From Plastoroseomonas arctica (GTDB taxonomy: Bacteria; Pseudomonadota; Alphaproteobacteria; Acetobacterales; Acetobacteraceae), in contig NZ_JAAEDH010000028.1 of assembly GCF_018128965.1 (NCBI RefSeq), forward strand, positions 1 to 51,927: DNA of 51,927 nucleotides. The letters are read 5' to 3'. Below are positions 18,742 to 27,199 of this stretch, in pieces. Below the pieces are notes generated by a model. That model did no database searches. It had not been told where the DNA came from and saw only the letters and a list, made by a program, of their open reading frames with translations. How positions within the stretch are numbered: the first letter of the stretch is position 1; each line of letters starts with the position of its first letter. The position numbers were made by a program, and so were the translations under genes.

Positions 18742-19253
18742 GCCGTCGGGACCAGCACGGCATCGATCACGTGGATCATGCCGTTGCGCGCCAGCAGGTT
18801 CGGCCGCGTGATGCTGCCCGAGGCGCCCGAGGGCACCCCGCCTTCGCGGGCCGCCTGGATGCGCGGCTGCTGCGGCGTGCCGCCGACCGTGCGGATCTCG
18901 ATCCCACTTGCCATGCGGATGCGGCCCTGGCGCGCCTGGATGGAGGCCAGGCTGAGGCGCGACATCGCGATCAGGTTGCGCAGCGCGTCGGCATTGCCTT
19001 CGCGCATCGCCTGCGGGGCGGCCGCGAAGGCGGCATTGGTCGGCGCGAAGACCGTGAAGGGCCCGTCGCCGGCCAGCAACGTGTCGAGCCCGGCGCGGCC
19101 GAGGGCGCGGCGGAAATCGCTCAGTTCCGGCTGCGCCTCCATGAGCGTCAGCAGCGGCCGCGAGCCATCGGCGCGGATATCCTCGCCGGCGGTGCAGGCG
19201 GAGAGCAGGGCGGCGGTGCTGGCCGAAAGGACCAGGCTGCGGCGGGTGATCAC
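18738..19253 (-). CDS. Fasciclin (FAS1) domain lipoprotein
   Basis: A 171-aa protein with a lipoprotein signal (RRSLVLSASTAALLSAC; lipobox LSAC, Cys near 20; the RR pair may allow Tat export). One FAS1 domain follows with the two typical conserved regions: GPFTVFAPTNAAF near the start and NGMIHVIDAVLVP at the end. FAS1 proteins mediate adhesion at the cell envelope. The inter-motif region is somewhat short but complete. Monocistronic, convergent with the SMP-30 gene. Confidence 0.92.
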   Translation of the reverse strand: MITRRSLVLSASTAALLSACTAGEDIRADGSRPLLTLMEAQPELSDFRRALGRAGLDTLLAGDGPFTVFAPTNAAFAAAPQAMREGNADALRNLIAMSRLSLASIQARQGRIRMASGIEIRTVGGTPQQPRIQAAREGGVPSGASGSITRPNLLARNGMIHVIDAVLVPTA

Positions 19254-19420
19254 GGGCGCGAATCTCCGGTGGTGTTCTTATACCGGCGCCTTGTCCCCCG
19301 GCGGGCGACGCGCCGCAAGCCCTACGAAGCGGCCGCGGCGCCGGATGCGCCAGGCCGGGCTCTCGCTGTCGGGCCGCTTCGCGCTACATTGCAACGCAAC
19401 CGCCTCGTGGAATCCGTGCC

Positions 19421-20854
19421 GTGGTGCAGCTGACCTCGCCCGCCTTCAAGACCAACGCCCATCGCGCCATGGCCGATGCCGGGCTGCAGAAGGCGCTCGG
19501 CACCGCCAAGGGAGCATTTCTGCAGCGCCGCGCCGCCGCCGTCGCCGCCCTGCCGGAATTCGAGGCTCTGCGCGACATCGGCCGCGACATCAAGAACCAC
19601 ACGCTGGCCAACCTCGATTTCTACCTCGAGGCCTTCGCCGCCAAGGTCGAGGCCGCGGGTGGTGTCGTGCACTGGTGCTCCACCGCCGACGAAGCCCGCG
19701 CCACCGTGCTCGCCATCTGCCAGGACGCCGGGGCCCGTACCGTCACCAAGGGGAAGTCGATGATCTCCGAGGAGCTCGGCATCAACGACCACCTCGAGGC
19801 CAACGGCATCGCGCCGATCGAGACGGACCTCGGCGAATACATCCTCCAGCTCCGCCACGAGCACCCCTCCCACATCATCGCCCCCGCCTTCCATCTGAAC
19901 CGCGAAGACTGGGAAGCCGATTTCCGCCGCGCCCACACTGACCTGCCCGCCGACCGCGTCTTCGCCGAACGCCGCGACATCCTCTCTGAGGCGCGCACCC
20001 GCCTGCGGGCAAAGTTCCTCGCCGCCGATGTCGGCATCACCGGCGCGAATTTCCTCATCGCCGAGACCGGCAGCAGCGTCATCGTCACCAACGAAGGCAA
20101 TGGCGATCTGACCCAGACGCTGCCGCGCGTGCACATCGCGCTCGCCAGCATCGAGAAAGTGGTCCCCACGCTCGAAGACGCGACCTCGCTGCTGCGCCTG
20201 CTCGCGCGCAGCGCCACTGGGCAGGATTTTTCCGTCTACACGACCTTCTCCACCGGCCCGAAACGCGCCCCCGACCTCGACGGCCCCGCCGCCTACCACG
20301 TCGTCCTCATCGACAACGGCCGCTCCAACATGATGGGCACCGAATTCCAGGAGATGCTGCGCTGCATCCGCTGCGCCGCGTGCATGAACCACTGCCCCGT
20401 CTATGGCGCCATCGGCGGCCACGCCTATGGCTGGGTCTACCCCGGGCCGATGGGCAGCGTGCTCACGCCCTCGCTGGCCGGCATCGAGAAGACCGCCAAC
20501 CTGCCCAACGCATCCACCTTCTGCGGCAAGTGCGAAGCCGTCTGCCCGGTGAAAATCCCACTGCCCAAGATGATGCGCCACTGGCGCGAACGCGAGTTCG
20601 AACGCCACCTCACGCCGAGCTCGATGCGGCGCGGGCTGGGCGTGTGGGGGTGGTTCGCGAAACGCCCGGGGATGTACCGGATGGCAACACGTATCGGCGT
20701 TGGCGCACTGCGCCTGCTAGGGCGGGGAAAGGGTGCGTTCACCTCTCTGCCGCTGGCCGGAGGGTGGACGGAAGGGCGGGACCTGCCAGTGCCGGAAGGC
20801 GGGACGTTCATGGCGCGCTACAAGGCAAAGCAGAAGCAAGGCCGGGGGAAATGA
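19421..20854 (+). CDS. lutB: L-lactate oxidation iron-sulfur protein LutB
   Basis: A 477-aa component of the LutABC L-lactate oxidase system, which passes electrons from lactate through Fe-S clusters. An N-terminal LUD domain (KGKSMISEELGIN, VGITGANFLIAETGSSV) precedes two 4Fe-4S motifs: C315-IRC-AAC-MNHCP and C368-GKC-EAVCP. Length is normal. The start is GTG at 19421 or 19424. No lutA gene lies in the window; upstream is the divergent fasciclin gene. The stop codon lies inside a palindrome of the repeat family, and a 40-bp inverted repeat separates it from lutC. Confidence 0.93.
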   Translation: MVQLTSPAFKTNAHRAMADAGLQKALGTAKGAFLQRRAAAVAALPEFEALRDIGRDIKNHTLANLDFYLEAFAAKVEAAGGVVHWCSTADEARATVLAICQDAGARTVTKGKSMISEELGINDHLEANGIAPIETDLGEYILQLRHEHPSHIIAPAFHLNREDWEADFRRAHTDLPADRVFAERRDILSEARTRLRAKFLAADVGITGANFLIAETGSSVIVTNEGNGDLTQTLPRVHIALASIEKVVPTLEDATSLLRLLARSATGQDFSVYTTFSTGPKRAPDLDGPAAYHVVLIDNGRSNMMGTEFQEMLRCIRCAACMNHCPVYGAIGGHAYGWVYPGPMGSVLTPSLAGIEKTANLPNASTFCGKCEAVCPVKIPLPKMMRHWREREFERHLTPSSMRRGLGVWGWFAKRPGMYRMATRIGVGALRLLGRGKGAFTSLPLAGGWTEGRDLPVPEGGTFMARYKAKQKQGRGK

Positions 20855-20881
20855 ATTTCCCCCAGACCCCCATTCTTTTAT
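20842..20881 (+). repeat. Left arm of a perfect 40-bp inverted repeat
   Basis: It begins CCGGGGG, holds the palindrome GGGGGAAATGAATTTCCCCC (20844-20863) with the lutB TGA at 20852-20854, then GACCCCC and TTCTTTTAT. All 40 bases are complementary to 21112-21073. Weaker similarity continues inward for about 40 more bases (CTACTGGTGCTGGTTG against CTTCTGGTTCTTGGTG). Confidence 0.92.
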
Positions 20882-21072
20882 TTTTGGCTACTGGTGCTGG
20901 TTGCGCAGGCGGTACTGGGTTCATTAGGGCCGACTGCGCATCCAGCACCGCATCTGATCGACGAGTGCGCCTTTCCAACCTGGACCCAGAAATTTGCATT
21001 GCTGCTCGTGGGCCAGCTGCACCGAGCGCCAAGACGCAGCACTGCCTTCACACCAAGAACCAGAAGATAAAT

Positions 21073-21112
21073 ATAAAAGAATGGGGGTCTGGGGGAAATT
21101 CATTTCCCCCGG
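21073..21112 (-). repeat. Right arm of the perfect 40-bp inverted repeat
   Basis: Exact reverse complement of 20842-20881. It ends 20 bp before the lutC start, so the lutC ribosome binding site (GGAG at 21118-21121) lies just outside it. The 191-bp spacer between the arms contains no convincing ORF. Whole element 271 bp. Confidence 0.92.
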
Positions 21113-21132
21113 TCTTCGGAGCCACCGCCTAG

Positions 21133-21813
21133 ATGTCCAAGGACGCCATCCTCTCCGCCATCCGTCGCGGCCTCCATCGTGGTCCTCTCCCCCAGGACCA
21201 GCAGGCCATGCTCCGTGCCCGCATGGCGCATCCGCCGCGCCATCTCATTCCCGCGCGCTCGCAGCTCCCGCGCCCGGCGCAGGTCGCGCTGTTCATCCAC
21301 AATGTGGAGAAGGAGTTCGGCACGGTGGAGCGCGTGGCGGAAGCGACCGATGTTCCGGCGTCGCTCGCGCAGTATCTCGCCGCGCAGAATTTGCCGTCGC
21401 GTTTTGTGATGGCGCCGCATCCGGAGTTGCAAGCGCTGCCGTGGGATCGCGCGCCGTTGCTGGCGTTCGAGGCGCGGCGGGCGGAGGCGACGGATCTGGT
21501 GTCGCTCACGCATGGGTTTGCCGGGGTTGCCGAGACGGGGACGCTGATGTTGCCGTCGGAGCCGACGCGGCCGACGACGTTGAACCTGTTGTCGGATACG
21601 GCAGTGGTTCTGCTGCGCGCGAGTGCGATCGTCGGGCCGTATGAAGATGCTTGGGACCGGCTGCGGGCGCGTGGCGAGGGCATGCCGCGCAACGTGATGT
21701 TCGTGACCGGCCCGTCGCGCAGCGCGGATATAGAGCAGACGCTGGAACTGGGCGCGCATGGCCCCCGCCGGCTGCACATCATCCTGCTCGACGACGATGC
21801 GGCGGCGATCTGA
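21133..21813 (+). CDS. lutC: Lactate utilisation protein C (LUD domain)
   Basis: A 226-aa LUD-domain protein, third component of the LutABC lactate oxidase. Family features are the N-terminal SKDAILSAIRRGL, the middle VSLTHGFAGVAETGTLML, and the C-terminal VMFVTGPSRSADIEQTLELGAHGPRR, which carries the conserved TGPSRTADIE-like motif. Follows lutB in the same direction across a 278-bp gap filled by the inverted-repeat element. Followed after 6 bp by the Smr gene, so it may head a longer transcript. Confidence 0.93.
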   Translation: MSKDAILSAIRRGLHRGPLPQDQQAMLRARMAHPPRHLIPARSQLPRPAQVALFIHNVEKEFGTVERVAEATDVPASLAQYLAAQNLPSRFVMAPHPELQALPWDRAPLLAFEARRAEATDLVSLTHGFAGVAETGTLMLPSEPTRPTTLNLLSDTAVVLLRASAIVGPYEDAWDRLRARGEGMPRNVMFVTGPSRSADIEQTLELGAHGPRRLHIILLDDDAAAI

Positions 21814-21819
21814 GCGCGA

Positions 21820-22362
21820 ATGTCCGGGCGCCTGAAGAAGCGTGGATTGAGCGAGGCGGATCGCGCGCTTTGGGCGAATTATGCAGCGCATGTTGCCCCG
21901 CTGCGGGGGCGAGCGCGGCCGGATGTGCCGCCGGTCATTGCGGCCGACGTGACGCCACCGGCGCCCGCGAAGGCGCAAGCGGCACCGCCGCCGCCGATGC
22001 GCATGCAGCATGCACCGGTGATCACGGTGGGCACCGCGCCGGCCGGGTTGGATGCGCGGCGGTGGGCGGCGTTGCGGCGCGGCAAGCTGCGGCCGGAGCG
22101 CACGCTCGACCTTCATGGGCAGCGCGCACAGGAGGCGCATGGGGCGGTGCGCGCCTTTCTCGCCGCGGCGCTGGCCGATGGCGTGCGCTGCGTGTGCGTG
22201 GTGACGGGCAAGGGGGACCGGGTCGAGGGTGGGGTGCTGCGGCGCGAGTTTCCGCATTGGCTGAATGCGCCGGATCTGCGGCCGCTGGTGCTGGGTGCCG
22301 CGCATCCTCACCGCGCCGGCAGCGGCGCCGTGCATCTGCTTTTGCGGCGGCCGCGCGCGTGA
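21820..22362 (+). CDS. Smr/MutS2-type domain protein
   Basis: A 180-aa protein. A basic, proline- and alanine-rich N-terminal part (1-90) precedes a C-terminal Smr domain with the signature TLDLHGQRAQEAHGAVRAFL, the VVTGKGDR motif and a final GSGAVHLLLRR. Smr domains nick branched DNA or cleave RNA; stand-alone forms in alphaproteobacteria are uncharacterised. The stop overlaps the GTG of the next gene (GTGA), so translation is coupled with the XRE regulator. Confidence 0.9.
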   Translation: MSGRLKKRGLSEADRALWANYAAHVAPLRGRARPDVPPVIAADVTPPAPAKAQAAPPPPMRMQHAPVITVGTAPAGLDARRWAALRRGKLRPERTLDLHGQRAQEAHGAVRAFLAAALADGVRCVCVVTGKGDRVEGGVLRREFPHWLNAPDLRPLVLGAAHPHRAGSGAVHLLLRRPRA

Positions 22363-22715
22363 CACCGTTCGGCGCGCGGCTGCGGGCGTTGCGCGAGCAG
22401 CGCGGCGTGAAGCTCGCCGACCTCGCCTCGGCCGTGCAGGTGTCCTCAGCTTATCTTTCGGCGCTGGAGCATGGCCGGCGTGGCCGGCCTTCGGCGGGCC
22501 TGGTGCACCAAGTGAACGAGTTCTTCGGCCTGATCTGGGATGATGCGGAGGAGTTGTCGCGCCTGGCGCGCCTCTCGCATCCGCGCGTGACGCTGGACAC
22601 GGCGGGGCTGTCGCCGGAGGCCACCGAATTCGCCAATCGCCTCGCCGCGACGATCCGCAAGCTGCCTCCTGAAACCATCGCGCGCCTTGCCGATGCGCTG
22701 GATGCCCCGCCATGA
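22359..22715 (+). CDS. XRE-family helix-turn-helix regulator
   Basis: A 118-aa protein whose N-terminal 70 residues form a Cro/C1-type HTH: FGARLRALREQRGVKLADLA, then VSSAYLSALEHGRRGRPS as the recognition region. The remainder is helical. No sensor domain is seen. It starts at GTG 22359 inside the Smr stop and its own stop overlaps the next ATG (ATGA), so three genes are translationally linked. Proteins of this build beside Smr genes are a common alphaproteobacterial arrangement; the target is unknown. Confidence 0.9.
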   Translation: MTPFGARLRALREQRGVKLADLASAVQVSSAYLSALEHGRRGRPSAGLVHQVNEFFGLIWDDAEELSRLARLSHPRVTLDTAGLSPEATEFANRLAATIRKLPPETIARLADALDAPP

Positions 22716-23695
22716 CGCTTCGTGTTTTCCTCGCCCACACGCAACCAATGTTCGAGGGCTATTACGGGGAACGGGCACTTGCGGGGCTGCGCGAACATGC
22801 CGAGGTGGTGCGCAACACCACCGGCGCCGCGCTCGTTGGCCGAGCGCTGGCCGATGCGGCGGCCGGCTGCCAGGCGATCATCGCGGACCGGGCCACGCCT
22901 GGAACGGCGGAGACGTTTGCGCATGTGCCGGACCTCATCGCCTTCCATCGCTGCGCGGTCGATATCAGCACAATCGATGTCGCGGCCGCCTCGGCCGCCG
23001 GCGTGCTGGTCACGCAGGCGACGCCGGGCTTCGTCGATGCCGTGGCGGAGCTGGGTATCGGGCTGATCGTGGATCTGGTGCGCGGCATCACCGACGCCGC
23101 CGGCGCCTATCGCGCGGGGCGCGAGCCGGAGGGGCGCATGGGGCTGCAGCTCAGCCACGCGACACTCGGCATCGTGGGGCATGGGCGCATCGGGCAGCGC
23201 CTGGCCGCGATTGCGCGAGCGATGGGGATGCGCGTGCTCATCAACGATCCGGCGCTGGCAGAAAGCGTGGCCTTCCACGCGCTGCTGGCGGAGAGCGACA
23301 TCGCCGTCTGCCTCGCGCCCGCGCTGCCGCAGACCGAGAACCTGTTCGGCGCGGCTGCCTTCGCGGCGATGAAGCGCGGAGCGTATTTCGTGAACCTCGC
23401 ACGCGGCCAGCTGGTCGATGACGCGGCCCTGGAAGCCGCGCTCGAGGGTCGTCATCTCGCCGGTGCCGCGCTCGATGTCGGTCGCGCGATGGACCAGCGC
23501 CCGGCCGCGCGCCTGGCCTGTCGCCATGACGTGATCGCAACGCCGCACATCGCCGGGCTGACACGCGAGGCGGCGGAGCATCAGGCCATGGACACGGTGC
23601 GCCAGGTGGCCGCGCTCGCGGCCGGTCGGATGCCCGAGGGTGCGGTAAACGCCAGCGATGCGCGGCGCTTTCTCGCACGGCAACATGGTGGTTGA
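22712..23695 (+). CDS. D-2-hydroxyacid dehydrogenase family protein
   Basis: A 327-aa NAD(P)-dependent reductase/dehydrogenase of 2-hydroxy/2-oxo acids. The nucleotide-binding motif is GIVGHGRIGQRL in the middle, with a His in place of the usual second residue. Catalytic Arg is in VNLARGQLVDD and catalytic His in ATPHIAGLT. The usual catalytic Glu region (LDVFEQEP) reads LDVGRAMDQRP, with a longer loop and Asp in the Glu position. This marks a divergent subgroup whose activity should be tested. Coupled to the XRE gene by a 4-bp overlap. Confidence 0.9.
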   Translation: MTLRVFLAHTQPMFEGYYGERALAGLREHAEVVRNTTGAALVGRALADAAAGCQAIIADRATPGTAETFAHVPDLIAFHRCAVDISTIDVAAASAAGVLVTQATPGFVDAVAELGIGLIVDLVRGITDAAGAYRAGREPEGRMGLQLSHATLGIVGHGRIGQRLAAIARAMGMRVLINDPALAESVAFHALLAESDIAVCLAPALPQTENLFGAAAFAAMKRGAYFVNLARGQLVDDAALEAALEGRHLAGAALDVGRAMDQRPAARLACRHDVIATPHIAGLTREAAEHQAMDTVRQVAALAAGRMPEGAVNASDARRFLARQHGG

Positions 23696-23744
23696 TTTCG
23701 TGGCCACGGCGTCCTTACCATCCGTCTCGCCCCGGAGCGTGCGC

Positions 23745-24344
23745 ATGTTCAGAGGTCTCTTCGTCGTCATGCTGCTCGCCGGCTGCGCCACCGCACCGCG
23801 CGAGCCGGATGCCTTCGCCATCGAGCGCACCGCGGCGGGTCATGCGCTGTTCGTGGACGTCTGCGTGCGCCATCTCGGCGCGCCGGAAGCGCTCGAGCGC
23901 CAGGCCGAGGTGCGCAATCTGCACCAGATGGGCGCCGACCTCGAAGGCAATGAGTCCCGGCCCGAGGCGCTGCGCCTCTACGGCCTCGCAAATGAGGATG
24001 GGCGCGTCGGGCTCGGCCTCGCCTTCTCGGTCACGGCGCAGAGCTGCTCGGTGTTCTTCCGCGATGCCGATCCGGGGCTCGCACTCGCCTTCACCGCGCA
24101 GCTTGCGCTCGCGCGCGCGCGGGAGGGTGCGGAGGTGACGCCGATCGTGCGCAACGCCACCGCGCTGGCCGCGACGACGAGCGGCTACCGGGTGCAGGCG
24201 GGCGAGGCGCCGCCGGGCGTGGACTGGGCCTTCGGCCTCACCATCGCGCGCGACGGCCTTGCAATGTTCCATGCGCAACTGACGCCGGAGGAGGGTGGCC
24301 GGCGTGCCGCACCTCCGCCGCGCGGCCTGCTGCGGCGGACCTGA
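23745..24344 (+). CDS. Hypothetical lipoprotein
   Basis: A 199-aa protein with a lipoprotein signal (MFRGLFVVMLLAGCATAP; lipobox LAGC, Cys 14). The mature part has two Cys (VDVCVRH and AQSCSVFF) and no recognised domain. I chose the ATG at 23745, which has GGAG seven bases upstream and gives a normal signal; earlier in-frame ATGs lack one. It starts 50 bp after the dehydrogenase stop and may be co-transcribed. Confidence 0.75.
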   Translation: MFRGLFVVMLLAGCATAPREPDAFAIERTAAGHALFVDVCVRHLGAPEALERQAEVRNLHQMGADLEGNESRPEALRLYGLANEDGRVGLGLAFSVTAQSCSVFFRDADPGLALAFTAQLALARAREGAEVTPIVRNATALAATTSGYRVQAGEAPPGVDWAFGLTIARDGLAMFHAQLTPEEGGRRAAPPPRGLLRRT

Positions 24345-24377
24345 GGGAAGGCCGCGGCAAGATCCACTGACGTTCGT

Positions 24378-24854
24378 CTATTCCAGGCGCAGCGCCATGC
24401 GTGCCAGCAGCCCGGCCTCCGGATCCGCCGCCGCAGAGGCGCGCAGGCCCGCCAGCATCGCGTAGCGCAACAGCATCGAACGCCGCCGCGCGGGCGCGAG
24501 TGGATGCGCCGGCGGCGGCCGCAGCAGCGCCCAGTCCTCCATCGAGGCGGCACAGATCAGCCCCACATCCTCGGGCAGCAGCGCCTGCGGGAAATCGGCA
24601 TCGACGGCGAAGAGCAGCGCGTCGCAGAAGTCGCGATACTCGGTCCATTTCCGGTCGGTCAAAAAGTCCCGCGCGCAGGATTTCACCTCGATGATGCGGA
24701 AACTGCCGTCGGGCAGCAGCGCGAGGATATCGGCACGCCGCCCATTGGGCAGTGGCACCTCGGAGAGCGGCGCCCAGCCATTCGCGGCACAGAAGCGCGC
24801 GGCGGCGCGGTGGATGCGGCGGGTGCGTTCGGGGGCGTCGAGAACCAGGTCCAT
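24378..24854 (-). CDS. mmcB: MmcB-family DNA repair nuclease-like protein
   Basis: A 158-aa protein of the MmcB family (formerly DUF1052), linked in Caulobacter to mitomycin C damage repair. It has a PD-(D/E)XK-like core: GRRADILALLPDGSFRIIEV with the final Lys in EVKSCARDFLTD, and the typical KWTEYRDFCDALLFAV segment. Small, cytoplasmic. The tail holds LLRYAMLAGLRA, also typical. It is divergent from the Bug gene. In Caulobacter the family is part of the DNA-damage regulon; I could not see a clear SOS box here. Confidence 0.88.
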   Translation of the reverse strand: MDLVLDAPERTRRIHRAAARFCAANGWAPLSEVPLPNGRRADILALLPDGSFRIIEVKSCARDFLTDRKWTEYRDFCDALLFAVDADFPQALLPEDVGLICAASMEDWALLRPPPAHPLAPARRRSMLLRYAMLAGLRASAAADPEAGLLARMALRLE

Positions 24855-24963
24855 GCGGCGGATGTTCGCGCTTCGTTCGAGGCTGCGTCAAGCCATCCGC
24901 ACCCCCCTTGCGCAACGCACGCGAACCAGGGCCAATCGCGCAAACTGCCGGGAAGGAAACGCC

Positions 24964-25935
24964 ATGACCAACGCCACCCTCAGCCGCCGCGCGGCCCTCG
25001 CGGGGATCGCCGCCACGTCGCTCGCACGCCCTGCGCTGTCGCAGGCCGCCTTTCCCAGCCGGCCGATCCGCATGATCATTCCCTGGGCCGCGGGCGGGAC
25101 CACAGACGTGCAGATGCGCGCGATCTGCGAGGCGACGTCGCGCCGCATCGGCCAGCCGGTCATTGCCGACAACCGCCCCGGCGCGGGCGGCACGCTGGGT
25201 CCCGCGGCGCTGCTGAACCTGCCGCCGGATGGCTACACCCTCGCGCAGATCCCAATCAGCGTATTCCGCTACCCCCACATGACGGCGCGCCCGACCTTCG
25301 ATCCGCTGAGCGATTTCACCTACGTCGCGCACCTGACCGGCTACCTGTTTGGGATCGTGGTGAAGGCCGATGCGCCGTGGCGCACGATCGGCGAGTTCCT
25401 CGATTTCGCGAAGGCCAATCCGGGCGTGGTGAACTACGGATCGCCGGGCGTGGGCACCTCGCTGCACATCACGATGGAGCAGATCGCCGGCCAGCGCGGC
25501 ATCGAGTGGACGCATGTGCCGTTCCGCGGCATCGCGGAGAACATGCCCGCGCTGCTCGGCGGCCAGGTGCATGCGGTGGCCGACAGTTCCGGCTGGACGC
25601 CGCTGGTCGAGGCCGGGCAGCTGCGTCTGCTCTGCTCCTGGGGGCCGGAGCGCGCCAAGCGCTTCCCCAACGTGCCGACTCTGCGCGAGAGCGGCATCGA
25701 TATCGTCTCCGCCTCGCCCTACGGCGTCGCGGGTCCGAAGGGGATGGATCCAGGCGTGGTGCGGGTGCTGCAGGAAGCCTTCCGCGCGGCGATGGACGAC
25801 CCGCAGCATGTATCCGTGCTCGACCGCTTCGACATGCCGCCGATGTTCATGCCGGCCGCCGAATACGATGCCTTCGCGCGCCGACAATTCGCGGATGAGG
25901 GCGTGATGATCCGGCGGATGAACCTCAGGCTCTGA
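24964..25935 (+). CDS. Bug-family periplasmic solute receptor (TctC-like)
   Basis: A 323-aa substrate-binding protein of the tripartite tricarboxylate transporter type, binding carboxylates or similar ligands. The N-terminal signal has a twin-arginine look (LSRRAALAGIAATSLA) and is cleaved near residue 28. Family segments: FPSRPIRMIIPWAAGGTTDV, VIADNRPGAGGTLG, PDGYTL, PGVVNYGSPGVGT and GPKGMDPGVV. There are no TctA/TctB membrane genes nearby, so it is one of the many orphan Bug receptors typical of such genomes. The stop overlaps the convergent gene by 11 bp. Confidence 0.93.
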   Translation: MTNATLSRRAALAGIAATSLARPALSQAAFPSRPIRMIIPWAAGGTTDVQMRAICEATSRRIGQPVIADNRPGAGGTLGPAALLNLPPDGYTLAQIPISVFRYPHMTARPTFDPLSDFTYVAHLTGYLFGIVVKADAPWRTIGEFLDFAKANPGVVNYGSPGVGTSLHITMEQIAGQRGIEWTHVPFRGIAENMPALLGGQVHAVADSSGWTPLVEAGQLRLLCSWGPERAKRFPNVPTLRESGIDIVSASPYGVAGPKGMDPGVVRVLQEAFRAAMDDPQHVSVLDRFDMPPMFMPAAEYDAFARRQFADEGVMIRRMNLRL

Positions 25936-26380
25936 GCGCGGCCTGCAACACGCGGTCGAGTGTGGAGAGAAAGCGAGACCGATCGGCCTGCGCCATTGGC
26001 GCAGGGCCGCCGCCACCGGTCCCCATCTCGCGTAGATGCCGCGCCAGCTCTCGCCCGGCGACCGCGGTGCCGATGTTCTGCGGCGTGAACTCATGGCCCT
26101 TGTGGGTGATGACGCGGGCGCCTTTCTCCAGGCAGCGCGCGGCGAGCAGGATGTCGGCGGTGATGCAGACATCCTGCGGCGTCGCGTTATCCGCGATCCA
26201 GTCATCGGCCTTGTCCGCGCCTTCGCTCACGATGACCAGGCGGGCCTTGGGCAGCGGCGGCGGCCGCACCGGGCGCGCGCCGTTCGTCACCAGGACCAGC
26301 GGCAGGTCGAGCCGCGCGGCGACGCGATAGATCTCCTCGCGTACGGGACACGCGTCCGCATCGACGAGGATCGTGGTCAC
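25925..26380 (-). CDS. YaiI/YqxD family (DUF188) protein
   Basis: A 151-aa protein of the DUF188/UPF0178 family, a PIN-like fold of unknown role. Diagnostic segments are ILVDADACPVREEIYRVA at the N-terminus, GADKADDWIADNATPQDVCI, and VITHKGHEFTPQNIG. The start is GTG at 26380, overlapping the SDR stop (GTGA). It is the last gene of the six-gene acyl-CoA operon and probably an unrelated passenger. Confidence 0.92.
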   Translation of the reverse strand: MTTILVDADACPVREEIYRVAARLDLPLVLVTNGARPVRPPPLPKARLVIVSEGADKADDWIADNATPQDVCITADILLAARCLEKGARVITHKGHEFTPQNIGTAVAGRELARHLREMGTGGGGPAPMAQADRSRFLSTLDRVLQAALRA

Positions 26381-27198
26381 GCGGGCTTCGCGGGCAAGGG
26401 GGCGGGCGAGGCCAGCGACGTTTGCCCCGCACTCGTCCCGGCATCGACGGGAATGGTCTGCCCGGTGATCCAGCGCGCGGCCGGCGAAACCAGCCAGGCG
26501 ATGGCCTCCGCGACGTCCCAGGCGGTGCCTTCGGTCTTGAGCAGCGTGGCCTCGGCGCGCGCGCGGCGGCCTGCCTCGTCGACGCCGCGCACAGCGACCA
26601 TGGGCGTGAAGACGTAGCCGGGGGCGACGCAGTTCACCCGGATGCCCTCCGGTCCGTGATGCGCGGCCATGGCGCGTGTCATCTGCACGATCGCGCCCTT
26701 GGTGGTCGCGTAGAGCAGCCCCTTGTGGCCGCCCTGCAGCCCGGCGATGGAGGAGAGATTGACGATGTTGCCCGCCCCCTGCACGCGCATCGCCGGGATC
26801 GCGTATTTCGACATCAGCATCACCGACGCGACGTTCACGCGCATCGCGTGGTCCCAGGCCTCCGGATCCACATCGACGGCGTTGCCCGGCGGGCCGGAGA
26901 TGCCGACATTGTTGATGAGAATGTCGAGCCTGCCCCATTCGGCCAACGCGCGCTCCACAGCTGCCTGGCAATCCGCCGCGCGGGTAACGTCGCCGGCGAT
27001 GGAGGCGGAGGTGCCGCCCTCGGCTGCGATGGCTTGCGCCGTGGCGCGCATCCAATCCGCCTCGACATCCATCAGCAGCACGCGCGCACCGCGCCGCGCG
27101 AGGATGATGGCGGTGGCGCGGCCATTGCCCACACCCTCGGTGCGCGACCCCGCGCCGGTGACGATGGCGACCTGGCCGGCGAGCGAAATACTGTCCAT
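26377..27198 (-). CDS. SDR-family oxidoreductase
   Basis: A 273-aa short-chain dehydrogenase, NAD(P)-dependent. Glycine motif TGAGSRTEGVGNG is longer than the usual TGxxxGxG. NNVG replaces NNAG. Catalytic Ser is in NLSSIAG and the Tyr/Lys pair in YATTK. The C-terminus ends PVDAGTSAGQ with a short alanine/proline tail. In an acyl-CoA operon it likely oxidises a 3-hydroxyacyl-CoA or related alcohol. Only 1 bp separates it from the crotonase gene, and its stop overlaps the DUF188 start. Confidence 0.92.
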   Translation of the reverse strand: MDSISLAGQVAIVTGAGSRTEGVGNGRATAIILARRGARVLLMDVEADWMRATAQAIAAEGGTSASIAGDVTRAADCQAAVERALAEWGRLDILINNVGISGPPGNAVDVDPEAWDHAMRVNVASVMLMSKYAIPAMRVQGAGNIVNLSSIAGLQGGHKGLLYATTKGAIVQMTRAMAAHHGPEGIRVNCVAPGYVFTPMVAVRGVDEAGRRARAEATLLKTEGTAWDVAEAIAWLVSPAARWITGQTIPVDAGTSAGQTSLASPAPLPAKPA

Positions 27199-27199
27199 T

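Noticed and set aside
20882-21072. Small protein-coding gene inside the lutB-lutC element
   Set aside because: Short frames exist on both strands but none has a binding site, and the only similarity is the internal inverted-repeat similarity between arms.
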